Below are positions 8,862 to 18,684 of a DNA stretch of 64,000 nucleotides, one piece after another. The stretch's first letter is position 1, and the number at the start of each line of letters is the position of its first letter. The translations under genes and the position numbers were made by a program. The notes under the pieces were generated by a model, which was not told where the DNA came from, made no database searches, and saw only the letters and a list, made by a program, of their open reading frames with translations. This DNA is from Acidipropionibacterium sp. Lineage in GTDB: Bacteria; Actinomycetota; Actinomycetes; Propionibacteriales; Propionibacteriaceae. The stretch spans positions 186,001 through 250,000 of the forward strand of contig JALCLH010000003.1 in NCBI GenBank assembly GCA_022647765.1, in the 5' to 3' direction.

Positions 8862-9962
8862 TTACGCGGGCATCCGCCGGACGGCGTCCCCGAAGCTCTT
8901 CAGCCGCCGCTTCGTGGCGGTGGCGAAGAACTCCGGCACGGGGTCGCCGGTCCGGTCGCGCCGCCAGGTGCCCACCACCCGGCCGCCCTCGACGATGGTG
9001 TGCTTGAACATGCCGTTGCCGCCGGGGCAGATGCGGGTCTCCAACTCGGGAGCCAGGGTGCACGACCGGTCCCGGTAGCCCAGGATGAGTTCGTCGAACC
9101 CGGACAGCAGGACCATCCGGGCGGCGGCGTCCAGGACATCGCCGGGGATGGCGTCCAGGCCGGGTCGGTGCCACAACTCGCGCCCGGCGGCGACCGTACT
9201 CGCCAGCTCTCCGCGATCCCGCGCGGCGATCGCGTAGCGCTTCAGGACGGTCTTGGTGAGACCGCTCCACCGGGCCAGATCCTCCAGGGTGGCGGGGCCA
9301 TGACTGGTGAAGTATCTGCGCACATAGGCAGCCAGCGGGTCGCCGATCGGCTCAGCTACAGAGAGCTCGACCACCAGCTGGCCGCCGTCGGGACCGATCG
9401 GTCCCAGGGCTAGGTGCCCGCGATAGCACAGGGTCATGAAGAGGTGGTAGGCCCGCCCCGGAACCTCCTCGATCAGCCCCTCGGAGCGCCACTCCTCGAC
9501 CACCTCGCCGCGAGTGCACCGGCGCAGCGACAGCATGCGATGGGCCACTTCAAGGGCGTTCTCGAGCACCTGCTCGGAGATTCCCAGCTGGGCCCGTCTG
9601 CGCGCCGTCAGCCGGCCGGTCCGGTCCCTGGTGGCGCTCAGCAGCCACGGCAGGTCGGCGGCGGCCACCGTGTGCAGGGTGCCGCGCATCGGCCAGGTGC
9701 GCACCAGACCCCCGCCGTCGAAGGCCCGGCGCACCGCAACCAGGCTGTGATTCCGGTCGCGGGTCGCCAGGGTGTGCAGAGCCCCGTTCCAGTCCTGGGA
9801 CTGGAGGGCGCCGACCGCCGAGACGGTGTCCGTCAGGTCAGGGGCGGTCGGCGTCTGGCCCGGCGCGGCGCCCATGGAGGGGCCGAACAGGTCGGGGACC
9901 AGCCCCAGGCCCACCATTCGCAGCAGAGACAGGGTGGTCGGATCGGACAGGTCGTGAGTCAT
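8862..9962 (-). CDS. Winged-helix DNA-binding protein (AlkZ/YcaQ-like)
   Basis: This 366-residue protein belongs to the winged-helix HTH_42 family (AlkZ/YcaQ type), in which some members are DNA glycosylases that unhook interstrand crosslinks. Visible patterns are GALQSQDWNGALHTLATR near 50-70, VRTWPMRGTLHTVAAADLPW (about 90), and a C-terminal SGFDELILGYRDR. The GYRDR region is where related glycosylases have catalytic residues, but activity is not proven. It lies 17 bases downstream of the SDR gene, so an operon is likely. Confidence 0.75.
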   Translation of the reverse strand: MTHDLSDPTTLSLLRMVGLGLVPDLFGPSMGAAPGQTPTAPDLTDTVSAVGALQSQDWNGALHTLATRDRNHSLVAVRRAFDGGGLVRTWPMRGTLHTVAAADLPWLLSATRDRTGRLTARRRAQLGISEQVLENALEVAHRMLSLRRCTRGEVVEEWRSEGLIEEVPGRAYHLFMTLCYRGHLALGPIGPDGGQLVVELSVAEPIGDPLAAYVRRYFTSHGPATLEDLARWSGLTKTVLKRYAIAARDRGELASTVAAGRELWHRPGLDAIPGDVLDAAARMVLLSGFDELILGYRDRSCTLAPELETRICPGGNGMFKHTIVEGGRVVGTWRRDRTGDPVPEFFATATKRRLKSFGDAVRRMPA

Positions 9963-9979
9963 CGAGGCCCGGTCCCGGA

Positions 9980-10684
9980 TCAGCGCCGGAAGACCGGGCG
10001 GATCGACAGCTCCTCGATCATCGCCTCGCCGGAGGCCTCCAGGACGGTTCGGACCGTCGCCGCCACCGACTCGGGGCGCAGGTGCTCGCTGGGCACGTAG
10101 GGCCGGCCGGAGGACGCCTGCAGAGCGACCTGCATGTCGGTGTCCACCCGCCCCGGGTGGATCGACGTCACCCTCACCGTGCCGCGCTCCTCCTCGCGCA
10201 GCGCATCGGTGAGCGCCCGCAGCGCGTGCTTCGCGGCGGCGTAGATGCCGCCGCCCGGCCCGGGGCGGTTGATCCCCGAGCCCGAGTTGATCATCACGAC
10301 TTCTCCGCGGGCGGCGCGCAGCAGGGGCAGCACCAGGCGGGTGAGGTCCGCCACGGCCACCACATCCAGCTCCAGGACCCGCCGCCACTCCGCGCGGGAA
10401 GCCTCCCCGATCTCGCCGGGGCCCTGTGAGCCGATCCCGGCCGAGTTCACCAGGGCGTCGAGACGGGTGAGGCGGGAGGCGGCCTCGGCGGTGGCCCGCT
10501 CGTCGGCCAGGTCGCAGACGAAGGGCTCGGCCGAGGGCAGCTCGTCCACCACCGGCTGCACCGTCTCGAGGCGGGTGCCGCCCACCAGAATGTGATGATC
10601 GCGGCCCAGCTCGCGGGCGATGGCGCGGCCGATGCCCCGCGAACCGCCGGTGATCAGGACGTGCGGCAGTGCTGTGTCTGTCAT
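9980..10684 (-). CDS. SDR-family oxidoreductase
   Basis: This 234-residue classical short-chain dehydrogenase has the NAD(P)-binding TGGSRGIG (residues 11-18), the NSAG motif, a catalytic Ser in INSGSG and YAAAK. The substrate is unknown. The ATG is six bases after TAGAGT (10696-10691), implying a leaderless transcript that continues into the AlkZ-like gene. Confidence 0.85.
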   Translation of the reverse strand: MTDTALPHVLITGGSRGIGRAIARELGRDHHILVGGTRLETVQPVVDELPSAEPFVCDLADERATAEAASRLTRLDALVNSAGIGSQGPGEIGEASRAEWRRVLELDVVAVADLTRLVLPLLRAARGEVVMINSGSGINRPGPGGGIYAAAKHALRALTDALREEERGTVRVTSIHPGRVDTDMQVALQASSGRPYVPSEHLRPESVAATVRTVLEASGEAMIEELSIRPVFRR

Positions 10685-10769
10685 GACTGCACTCTATGAG
10701 CTGATGAATTCTGCCGGGCGCTCGACTTCGCGGGGCGGCCCGAGCGCGGTGTGGGGATATCGTCGGCGC

Positions 10770-11984
10770 ATGGACATCACACCGTGCGAGGTGCACTCGG
10801 AGGTGGGGCGGCTGCGCGCCGTGATGCTGCATCGTCCCGGCAACGAGCTGCGGCGTCTCACCCCTCGAAACAGCGACGCCCTGCTCTTCGACGGGCTGCC
10901 GTGGGTCGACCAGGCCCAGCGCGACCATGACGCATTCGCCCAGCTGCTCGCCGACCACGGCGTCGAGGTCCTGCTGCTGCGCGACCTGCTGGAGCAGGTC
11001 CTGGAGGACCCGGAGGCGCGCTCGCGGGCGATCTACGACGCGCTGTCGAGCCTGAAGCTGGGCGACGAGGTGCGCGGCTACCTGCGCGTCCGGCTGTCGG
11101 AGCTGTCCAGCGAGGGGCTCGCGGAGGTCCTGATGGCGGGCCTGTCCAATGGCGAGCTGTCGCGCCTGGAGCCGGCCGCCCCGCGCAGCCTGGTGACCGC
11201 CCTGCTCGCCCCCGAGGAATTCGTCATCGCCCCGATGCCCAATCTGCTGTTCACCCGCGACTCCAGCGTCTGGGTGGGCCGACATCCGGCCGTCACCTCG
11301 CTCACCATGCCCGCCCGCCGCCGCGAGACCAGGCTCACCGAGCTGATCTACGACCTCCATCCGAGGTTCGCCGGCCACACTCCCTGCTACGGCTGGCGCC
11401 AGGAGAATCTGGAGGGCGGAGACGTGCTGCACCTGACATCGGGGGTGATGGCGGTGGGCGTCGGCGAGCGGACCACTCCGGCCGGGGCGCAGCGGCTCGC
11501 CCGGATGGCCTTCGAGCTCGGCGAGGCGCGGACGGTGCTCGCCGTCCCGATCGATCAGCAGCGGGCCACCATGCACCTGGACACCATCTGCACGATGGTC
11601 GACACCGACGCCGTGGTGATGTACCCGCCGGTGGCCGACACCCTGATGGCGCTGGAACTGACCCCCGACGGCGACGGCATCCGGGTCGGGGAGCCCCGGC
11701 CCTTCGTCGAGGCGGCCGCGGCGGCGATGGAGATCGATCGGCTGAGGGTCATCGACACCGCCCTGGACCCGGTGACCGCCGAGCGGGAGCAGTGGGACGA
11801 CGGCAACAACACGCTGGCCCTGGCGCCGAGGCTGGTGGTCGGCTACGACCGGAACACCCGCACCAACACCCGCCTGGAGAAGGCCGGGATCGAGGTGCTC
11901 ACGATCGCCGGCTCCGAACTGGGCTCGGGCCGGGGCGGGCCCCGGTGCATGTCCTGCCCGATCTGGCGCGATCCGCTGGAATGA
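10770..11984 (+). CDS. arcA: Arginine deiminase
   Basis: This 404-residue enzyme hydrolyses L-arginine to citrulline and ammonia, the first step of the arginine deiminase pathway. Landmarks are [10 protein letters not shown] (about 170), the catalytic [11 protein letters not shown] segment, [11 protein letters not shown] with the catalytic His, and the nucleophilic Cys in GPRCMSCP near the C-terminus. No arcB, arcC or arcD lies beside it, so the rest of the pathway must be elsewhere. The ATG follows TATCGT (10758-10763) by six bases. Confidence 0.95.
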   Translation: MDITPCEVHSEVGRLRAVMLHRPGNELRRLTPRNSDALLFDGLPWVDQAQRDHDAFAQLLADHGVEVLLLRDLLEQVLEDPEARSRAIYDALSSLKLGDEVRGYLRVRLSELSSEGLAEVLMAGLSNGELSRLEPAAPRSLVTALLAPEEFVIAPMPNLLFTRDSSVWVGRHPAVTSLTMPARRRETRLTELIYDLHPRFAGHTPCYGWRQENLEGGDVLHLTSGVMAVGVGERTTPAGAQRLARMAFELGEARTVLAVPIDQQRATMHLDTICTMVDTDAVVMYPPVADTLMALELTPDGDGIRVGEPRPFVEAAAAAMEIDRLRVIDTALDPVTAEREQWDDGNNTLALAPRLVVGYDRNTRTNTRLEKAGIEVLTIAGSELGSGRGGPRCMSCPIWRDPLE

Positions 11985-12037
11985 GTCCGTTGGAATCTGA
12001 AGTGAGGCGGTTGACAGACCCGGAATACAGTGTCGGG

Positions 12038-12514
12038 GTGAGTGCGCGTCGATCCGGGGCCGGTCTGGCCGGGCTGCTGGTCGCGGTCGCGCTGGCCGGA
12101 TGCGGCTCCCCGGCCGACGCCGGGGGAGCCCCGGGAGCGGCCCGAACCTCTGTCTCGTCGTCTGCTGCCGCTTCGCCTGCGGCCTCCCCGTCCTCTCCGA
12201 CGCAGCCGGCTGCCTCCGACGGCATCGAGGCCTCGACCCTGCGCGCCATGGGATTCGGCAACGGGCCGGGGGAGTTCCCGCTGCCGGCGGATCTCATCAT
12301 CGACTATCAGGTCGACAACCCGAACAACATCACTCTGGTGATCGACCCCTCCCAGGGCGGCCAGACCTACCGGTTCCTGCGCTCCCGGCTGAGGGACGCC
12401 GGATATGTCATCTCTGCCGACGGCCAGCAGTCCCTGGTCTTCTCCGGCAAGGGGTGGGAGGGGGCCTACACGGTCTCGAACGGCGTCGCCGCCCTCACCC
12501 TGCGCCAGCCCTGA
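12038..12514 (+). CDS. Lipoprotein of unknown function
   Basis: This 158-residue protein has a signal peptide and lipobox ending VALAGC (Cys about 22), a Ser/Ala/Pro-rich linker, then a small folded domain (about 70-158). I do not recognise the domain. The GTG at 12038 is chosen because TACAGT ends six bases before it and it places the signal peptide at the N-terminus. An in-frame ATG at 11981, overlapping the arcA stop, would add 19 residues and bury the signal peptide. Its 3' end overlaps the convergent hydrolase gene by 20 bases. Confidence 0.65.
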   Translation: MSARRSGAGLAGLLVAVALAGCGSPADAGGAPGAARTSVSSSAAASPAASPSSPTQPAASDGIEASTLRAMGFGNGPGEFPLPADLIIDYQVDNPNNITLVIDPSQGGQTYRFLRSRLRDAGYVISADGQQSLVFSGKGWEGAYTVSNGVAALTLRQP

Positions 12515-13508
12515 CGCCGACTTGCAGGCAGCCCTTTCTCGGCCCCAGTCTCACACCGTCGAGCGTCACCTCGGTGGCGCTCAGATTGACCATGGCAGTG
12601 CCATTGGTCAGACGCCGGGAGAAGCAGCCGGGCACGGGCTGCATCCACGGCCTCACCGGCCGCCCGAGATCGGGCATCTCGATCAGCGGCATCGCCGCGT
12701 AACCGTCGTGCGAGGTCGCCGTCACCGCGACGTCGGACTCCGGCGCGAAGACCCACGCGGCGGCCAGGGCCAGGGTCAGTCCGGGATCCCCCGGCGTCCC
12801 GTCGCCGGGCACCCGGGCGATCGTCAGCCCGGGCGCCGTCAGCTCCGGCAGCTGAGTCAGGCAGCCCTCGGCGTCGAGCCATTCGTCCGGAGCCGTCCCC
12901 CATCCCAGGAAGCACTCCTCGAAGCCGCCGCCGAACCGCGAGTGGCGGGTCCAGCGACCGGGCTGCCGGCGGGCCTCTGCGATGTTGGGCACCAGGAGCT
13001 TGCCGATCCCCGCCAGCGCCGCACCGGCGTCGTCGATCAGCCGGTCGAGCCCCTCGCGCAGCACCGCAGGATCGATGCCGTGCCCGTAGTAGTCGTCGTA
13101 CACGTCGTTGTCGGTCATCACCCCGTCGAAGGCCGATCCGCTCATCCACGAGACCACGCTGCGCACCCAGAGGTCCCGGTAGGCGGGGTCCCAGACCTTC
13201 TGCTGGTAGTGGCCGGGGTATCCCTTCCACTCGATGAGATCGCCGTCGCGCATCGCGTAGGTGCCGGCGGCCTCGGCCGCCTGCGGTGAGACGCCGGAGC
13301 TGTAGCGCGGTCCGGACTCGTAGATCCGCACCGATGACAGGCACTGGTAGGCCAGCACCACGGTGTTCGGGTCGGCCGCCTTGAGCCGGCGGGCCGCGTC
13401 CTCCTCCCAGGGCTGCAGGATCACCGCGCGGAACCGCCCCGCGGCGCGCTCCAGCTCATCGCCGGTGAGCGGGCCGGCGTACCTGAGCCATGCCAGTGAC
13501 GGAGCCAT
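12495..13508 (-). CDS. Putative glycoside hydrolase (GHL15-like TIM barrel), Pel-cluster partner
   Basis: This 337-residue protein resembles hypothetical glycoside hydrolase families with a TIM barrel (GHL15-like): MAPSLAWLRYAGPL, VVLAYQCLSSVRIYESG, a central FDGVMTDNDVYDDYYGHG with a cluster of acidic residues, and FGGGFEECFLGWG. No signal peptide is visible, so it may act in the cytoplasm or need a partner for export. It starts five bases after the pelF stop and is the third gene of the pelG-pelF run. In characterised Pel systems a hydrolase (PelA) trims the polymer. That this protein fills that role is inference from position. Confidence 0.65.
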   Translation of the reverse strand: MAPSLAWLRYAGPLTGDELERAAGRFRAVILQPWEEDAARRLKAADPNTVVLAYQCLSSVRIYESGPRYSSGVSPQAAEAAGTYAMRDGDLIEWKGYPGHYQQKVWDPAYRDLWVRSVVSWMSGSAFDGVMTDNDVYDDYYGHGIDPAVLREGLDRLIDDAGAALAGIGKLLVPNIAEARRQPGRWTRHSRFGGGFEECFLGWGTAPDEWLDAEGCLTQLPELTAPGLTIARVPGDGTPGDPGLTLALAAAWVFAPESDVAVTATSHDGYAAMPLIEMPDLGRPVRPWMQPVPGCFSRRLTNGTAMVNLSATEVTLDGVRLGPRKGCLQVGVRAGAG

Positions 13509-13513
13509 ACCGG

Positions 13514-15236
13514 CTATCCGACCCGGTGGCCGAGATATCCGTCGGCGAAGATCTTTCGCAGAGAGCCAGGTCGGTAGGCCATCCGCACCTCGGTGGAGAT
13601 GTCGGCCGGGCCCTCGCCGAGGTCGGCGGGCTGCGGCCGGATCGGCGTCCACTGCGCGCCGCCGGCGCCGAGGCGACGGTAGATCGCGTTGTACCGGCCC
13701 ATGATCGTGTCGATCATGAACTCCGCCTGCAGGCGTCTCAGCGCGTTCTCGTGCCACTCCAGATACCGCGCGGGATCGTCCATGAGGCGGCACAGCTGGT
13801 CGGCGAAGGCCGTGACGTCCACCGGCTCGACCAGTTCTCCGCACGGTCCGATGACGGTTCCGTCCGGCGCGGTCACCGGGATGGTCACGGTGTGATCCAT
13901 ACCGCCCACGTCGGTGCCGATCACCGGCAGGCCGCACGCCATCGCCTCGAGGACGACGAGCGGCTGGCCCTCATTGAACGACGAGAGGACGAGGGCGTCG
14001 TAGTCGTGCAGGCACTCGCGCACCGCGACCGTTCCCCGGAAGGTCACGACATCCTGCATGCCGGTCTCCTGCACATGCCGGAGGCACTCCTGGTAGTACT
14101 CCGGAACGTGCTCGGTCGGCCCGAGGACGTCGATCTCGAAATCCCGGTATCCGCGCGAGACGGCCTCGGCCGCGATGTCGATCATCTCGATGATGCCCTT
14201 GATCGGCACCACTCGCGCGATGCACGCGAACCGCCACGGGCTGTGCTCTCCCGCGGCGATCTCCTCGATCGGCCGCTTCCGCCGCGCCCGCCCGTAGGCG
14301 AAGGCGTCCCAGCTCAGGCCGTTGGGCAGCACCTCGGTGCGCGACTCGTCGGCGCCGAGCTCGATCGCCTCCTTCACCGCCGCCGGATACAGGTAGGTGA
14401 TGTGATCGGCCGAGGGATAGAGCGCGGCGCCCAGGTCGCACCACCAGCGCACCCACATCCGGTCCACCGGGTCCTCGGGCAGGTCGCGGTAGCTGTACCG
14501 CGAGACCGGCAGGTTCATATCGCGCCCGAGCAGGGTGTTGATCGTGTCGCGCAGGTAGAGGTTGTGCTCGGTGAGCAGGAACGACCGGTCGTGCTGGCGC
14601 GCGGCGCAGGCCGCGATCAGGCTGGCGTAGCCGGTGGTGTGGGCGTGGTAGACCTTCGCCCTCGGATACACCCGGTCGGTCAGCGCGTAGCCCAGGCTGA
14701 AGAAGTCGCGCAGGTTCCAGAAGAGCTCCGCCAGGGTCAGTGGGGAGTCCTGGGGAGCGCCGGCGACGCAGGCCTCCATGAACTCCGCTGTGGAGAGCAC
14801 CGGCCACAGCCGTTCGCGACGGGTCAGCGGATTGACGGCGTCGTCGTAGAGAGACCACAACGGGGCCGGATCGTTGGCGCTCAGCGCCTCGACGGCTCCG
14901 AGGAGACGCCGCGTCATGACGCCGTAGTCGACGCCGGGCTCGGGCTGGCTGGACCGCTGGAAGGCCTTTCGCCTCCTCACCGAGGGACAGGTAGAGCACA
15001 TCGACCCAGGCCACGTTGTCGGGCACGCCGTACAGGTCCTCGGACGGGCTGTCGGAGTCCCAGGAGATGTGGATGATGCCGAAGATCAGGTCCGGGTTGT
15101 GGGTCACGATGTCGTGCACCACCCCGGAGACGCCGCCCTTGAGGAACGGGTAGGTGGACTCCATCACGATCGCGACGTCCACCTCGGGCAGCTCCGTCGG
15201 ATCGCCCGGTCTGCGATAGTAGGTCTTTCTCACCAT
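13514..15236 (-). CDS. pelF: PelF-like GT4 glycosyltransferase (one frameshift)
   Basis: Read through one frameshift, this is a 573-residue protein with an N-terminal DUF3492-type region (VDVAIVMESTYPFLKGGVSG) and a C-terminal GT4 domain (TEHNLYLRDT, VLPNGL, FNEGQPLVVLEAMACGLPVI with the EX7E nucleotide-sugar site). PelF is the cytosolic transferase that builds the Pel polymer from UDP-sugars. The frame shifts near 14967-14973, at an AAA on the coding strand where one base is extra; both halves are otherwise intact. The ATG overlaps the pelG stop (ATGGTGA). Whether the frameshift is real needs raw data. Confidence 0.82.
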
Positions 15237-15846
15237 GCGATCGCCTTCTTCCAGAAGAGTTCGTATCCGAAGGTCGAGAACACCGACCTCAGCGTGCGCC
15301 CGCCGCGTCTGAGGAGCACCACGTCCGCGGCCACGATCACGGCGAGGGCGATCACCGGGGGCAGCAGAGCGATGGCCGCGCAGCTCACCGCAAGATGCGC
15401 GGCGCACAGGATCCCGGCGTCCCGGCGTCCGGCCACCTGTGCAAGGTGGAAGGCCATCAGGCTGGCGCCGAGGAACCACAGCGGGGCCGCGAAGAGCGCG
15501 AGCTGGAGCAGGGTCGGGCGCACGCCGAGCACCGGCGAGCACAGCAGCATTCCCACCGCCGTCGCCCCCGCCACCGCGATCGTGCGCGAGGTCACCCCTC
15601 TGCACCGCCGGTCCGCGACGTCGGTGTCGTGCTCCAGGCTGCCGATGGGCCGATTCTCGAGGGACAGGCGCAGCCCGTCGACAATCGTCTGGAGCTCCTG
15701 GTACTGCGAGGCGAAATAGGCGGCCTGCGCGACGACTACGGGAATCAGCGCCACATAGAGCAGCACGATGTTGAAATCGCCCTGATAAAGGACGATGAAC
15801 AGAAACTTGTCCACCCACAGCACCGAGCCGTACAGCAGTCCGTAGC
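15230..15846 (-). pseudogene. pelG: pelG, 3' part (after IS insertion)
   Basis: This encodes the C-terminal 205 residues of a PelG-like flippase, beginning in the target duplication and continuing GLLYGSVLWVDKFLF, then several transmembrane segments (FNIVLLYVALIPVVVAQAAY; TIAVAGATAVGMLLC; VIALAVIVAADVVLL). The 5' part lies at 17769-18586 beyond the IS. Both parts are in the same frame across the 10-bp target copy. Its stop overlaps the pelF start. A GTG at 15823 could allow translation of this fragment, but half a flippase is not expected to work. Confidence 0.82.
15837..15846. repeat. Target-site duplication, left copy
   Basis: AGTCCGTAGC directly abuts the IS left end (CAGGG) and is repeated at 17769-17778. 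A 10-bp duplication fits the ISAs1 family. Confidence 0.92.
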
Positions 15847-15936
15847 CAGGGCCACGGAAAAGTCGGGAGTGTCGTCTGTGACTAGGGGTTAAGCCCCTCT
15901 CGGCGTGTCATACAGGCGGGCGAGGACCCGCACGGT

Positions 15937-17124
15937 TTGGATGGAAGTACCCCTACCAACATCCAGCCGCAAGGAACCTCGCCCGCGATGCCATCCTCCC
16001 CCACCGCACCCGCCGTCCGCATCCCTGACACGCCCGCACCAAACCCCCGGCTGGCCGATCACCTGGCCCGGGTCCCCGACCCCCGCAAACCCCGAGGCAA
16101 GAGATACCCCCTGACGGGACTGCTCCTCCTGGCGATCTCGGCGACCCTGGCCGGATGCCGGGGCTTCACCGCGATCGGCGAATGGGCCGCCATCCTCGCC
16201 GAGGGCACGCTGGCCGGGTTCGGGCTGCGCGCGGCCCCCGGCGAGTCGAACCTGCGCAAGCTGTTCTCACGCCTGGATGCCGGCGCTCTGGACGCCGAGC
16301 TGTGTCTGTACGCCTGGACCCGCACCACCACCATCGACGGGCGCCGTGTCATCGCTGTGGACGGGAAGACCCTGCGCGGCTCCCGATCGCAGACCGCACA
16401 GGCCCGGCATCTGGTCGCAGCCCTCGACCATGCCAGCGGCACCGTGGTCGCCCAGCAGGCCGTGGATGCGAAGTCCAACGAGATCCCGGCCCTGCCCGAC
16501 CTCATCGCCGCGCTCGGCGAGCGGGTGAGGGGTGCGGTGATCACCGCTGATGCTCTGCATACCCAGACCGCTACCGCGACCGCGATCCTGGCCGCCGGTG
16601 CGGACTATGTGTTCACGGTCAAGGCTAACCAGCCGGGACTGCACAAGAGGTTGAAGTCCCTGCCGTGGTCACGGGTTCCGGCAGGACACGTCGAGGTGGA
16701 GAAGTCTCATGGGCGCAGGGTCCGGCGGACTCTGAAGGTCGTCCAGGCACCCGCGGATCTGGGGTTTGAGGGGGCGGTGCAGGTCGCTCAGTTGCGCCGG
16801 GTGGCCACCCGGAAGGGGAGGAAGACCACGGAGGTGGTGTATCTGGTCACCTCGGCCGGTCTGCCGGCGGCGCCGCCGGCCCGGATCGCGGCGTGGGTGC
16901 GCGGTCATTGGGCTGTGGAGAACCGGTTGCACTGGGTCCGTGATGTGACCTTCGACGAGGACAGGCACCAGGCCAGGACTGGTTCGGCGCCTCAGGTGAT
17001 GGCCACCCTGAGGAGCGTGGCGATCGGCATTCACCGGATGAGGGGTGAGGTGAACATCGCGCGGGCGATCCGGCGTGCGGCCTGGGACCCGTTGGCCACC
17101 TGCGACCTGGTCCTCACACTCTGA
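15937..17124 (+). CDS. ISAs1-family DDE transposase
   Basis: This protein of up to 395 residues has the ISAs1 (H-repeat-like) architecture: an N-terminal dimerisation region with HLARVPDPRKPRGKRYPL, then a DDE nuclease core with VIAVDGKTLRGS (first Asp), VITADALHTQ (second Asp) and RGHWAVENRLHWVRDVTFDE (Glu). It appears intact. The TTG at 15937 gives the longest protein; the ATG at 15988, with AAGGAA upstream, gives 378 residues and is equally plausible. Confidence 0.9.
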   Translation: MDGSTPTNIQPQGTSPAMPSSPTAPAVRIPDTPAPNPRLADHLARVPDPRKPRGKRYPLTGLLLLAISATLAGCRGFTAIGEWAAILAEGTLAGFGLRAAPGESNLRKLFSRLDAGALDAELCLYAWTRTTTIDGRRVIAVDGKTLRGSRSQTAQARHLVAALDHASGTVVAQQAVDAKSNEIPALPDLIAALGERVRGAVITADALHTQTATATAILAAGADYVFTVKANQPGLHKRLKSLPWSRVPAGHVEVEKSHGRRVRRTLKVVQAPADLGFEGAVQVAQLRRVATRKGRKTTEVVYLVTSAGLPAAPPARIAAWVRGHWAVENRLHWVRDVTFDEDRHQARTGSAPQVMATLRSVAIGIHRMRGEVNIARAIRRAAWDPLATCDLVLTL

Positions 17125-17171
17125 TCACAGCTCGATCACAGGAAGGAGAAACGACTTTTCCGAGACCCTGG

Positions 17172-17722
17172 ACCGCGACCGCGATCCTGGCCGCCGGCGC
17201 CGACTACGTGTTCACCGTGAAATCCAACCAGCCGGGACTGCACAAGCGATTGAAGGGCCTGCCGTGGTCACGGGTTCCGGCAGGACACGTGGAGATGAGA
17301 AGTCTCATGGGCGCAGGGTCCGGCGGACTCTGAAGGTCGTCCAGGCACCCGAGAATCTCGGGTTTGAGGGGGCGGTGCAGGTCGCCCAGTTGCGCCGGGT
17401 CGCCACCCGGGGCCAGAAAAAGACCACGGAGGTGGTCTACCTCATCACCTCGGCCGGCCTGCCCGATGCACCACCGGCCCGGCTCGCGGCGTGGGTGCGC
17501 GGTCATTGGGGTGTGGAGAACCGGTTGCACTGGGTCCGTGATGTGACCTTCGACGAGGACAGGCACCAGGCCAGGACTGGGTCGGCGCCTCAGGTGATGG
17601 CCACCCTGCGCAGTGTGGCGATCGGTATTCACCGGATGAGGGGTGAGGCGAACATCGCGCGGGCGATCCGGCGTGCGGCCTGGGACCCGTTGGCGACCTG
17701 TGACCTGGTCCTCACACTCTGA
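17172..17722 (+). pseudogene. ISAs1-family transposase, 3' fragment, frameshifted
   Basis: The sequence matches the intact copy from about base 16573 to its stop, with many scattered substitutions. It lacks the N-terminal half and first catalytic Asp region, and has lost one G near 17296, breaking the frame. The C-terminal RGHWGVENRLHWVRDVTFDE is intact. The divergence shows it came from a different family member, not from a recent duplication of its neighbour. Confidence 0.88.
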
Positions 17723-17768
17723 TCACAGCTCGATCACAGGAAGGAGAAACGACTTTTCCGGGACCCTG

Positions 17769-17778
17769 AGTCCGTAGC
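17769..17778. repeat. Target-site duplication, right copy
   Basis: Second AGTCCGTAGC, directly after the IS right end; matches 15837-15846 exactly. Confidence 0.92.
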
Positions 17779-18586
17779 CCACATCGCGGGCCACCGCCCC
17801 GGCGTCGACCCGGCGCGGCCTCAGTACCGCCGGCCAGGCCCTGCGCAGCACCACGAGCACCGGGACACAGCCGGCCAGGGGTGCCAGGTACCAGAGCTGC
17901 GGGGCGAGAAACAGCGTTCCCGCGTAGCACGCCCAGGACGCCACCACGATGGCGAACCGGTGAGTCTCCTGCACCGCGATGAGCATGTGGGAGAACAGCA
18001 CGTTGACGGTGAGACCGACCAGGAAGAGCCCCATCAGGTTCGGCCGCCAGCCGAGGAACGCTCCCACGACCGCCGCGAAGGCCAGAATCGGGGCGATGCT
18101 CCATGCCAGCACCGCCGGCAGAATGCTCATGAACGCCCGGAAGAACGCCGGCTCGTCGTCGCGGTCGACGTCGGAGAGCTGCCCGTAGACGGGCATCGTG
18201 GTGGCCGCCGAGATCCACGGAACGGCCACCGAGACGGCGAGAATCGCCTTGACCTGCCCGATCGCCGCGATATCGCCGATGATGAGGGGGAATGTCGCCA
18301 TCAGCAGCGCCGTCGGAGACATCAGCGAGATCAGTTGCCACATGGCGCGGGTCAGCCGGACCGGCGCCTTGGCCACCGACCTCATCACCAGCACTGCCGC
18401 CACGATCAGCGCGCCGATTCCGAGGGTCGTCAGAACCGGAGTCGGAAGTGCCCGCACGCTCAACAGACCCCAGACCGCAGCGGTCGCCGCGGTCCAGACG
18501 ATGAGCGCCGAACTTGTCGAAATGGCGCGGCTGACAGGGGCTGCTCCTCTCTCATGCCACGATGCCGAACGAAGAATCACACCCAT
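17769..18586 (-). pseudogene. pelG: pelG, 5' part (before IS insertion)
   Basis: This holds the first 272 codons of a PelG-like polysaccharide flippase of the MOP superfamily. At least seven hydrophobic segments are visible (for example ALIVWTAATAAVWGLLS, LTTLGIGALIVAAVLVM, PTALLMATFPLIIGDIAAIG, AVSVAVPWISAATTMPVYG). The ATG at 18586 has AGGAG upstream. The frame runs to VGYGL at the target site, then reads into the IS for 15 codons and stops at 17723. Removing the IS and one target copy gives a 474-residue protein, a normal PelG size. PelG would export the polymer made by PelF, so the cluster is predicted inactive in this strain. Confidence 0.8.
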
Positions 18587-18684
18587 GTTCTGCTCCTGTT
18601 CAATAGGCGGTCGAAGTCGACAAATCCCTCTCAACGTACCTATTTCGGCGTCCAAAGCAAAAACACAGGTTGATGGTTCGCGCG

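Larger units (their letters stand above)
15847..17768 (+). mobile_element. ISAs1-family insertion (complete element plus 3' fragment of a relative)
   Basis: The inserted DNA is 1922 bp with terminal inverted repeats CAGGGCCACGGAAAAGTCG (left) and CAGGGTCCCGGAAAAGTCG (right, inverted). An internal right end, CAGGGTCTCGGAAAAGTCG (inverted, 17152-17170), closes a complete 1.3-kb element at 15847-17170. The remaining 17171-17768 is the 3' part of a related but diverged copy with its own right end. The outer 10-bp target duplication is perfect, so the composite either entered as one unit or was rearranged after insertion. It disrupts pelG. Confidence 0.9.

Noticed and set aside
12011..12016. TTGACA as a -35 box for the lipoprotein gene
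   Set aside because: It lies only nine bases before the TACAGT hexamer, too close for a primary-sigma promoter.
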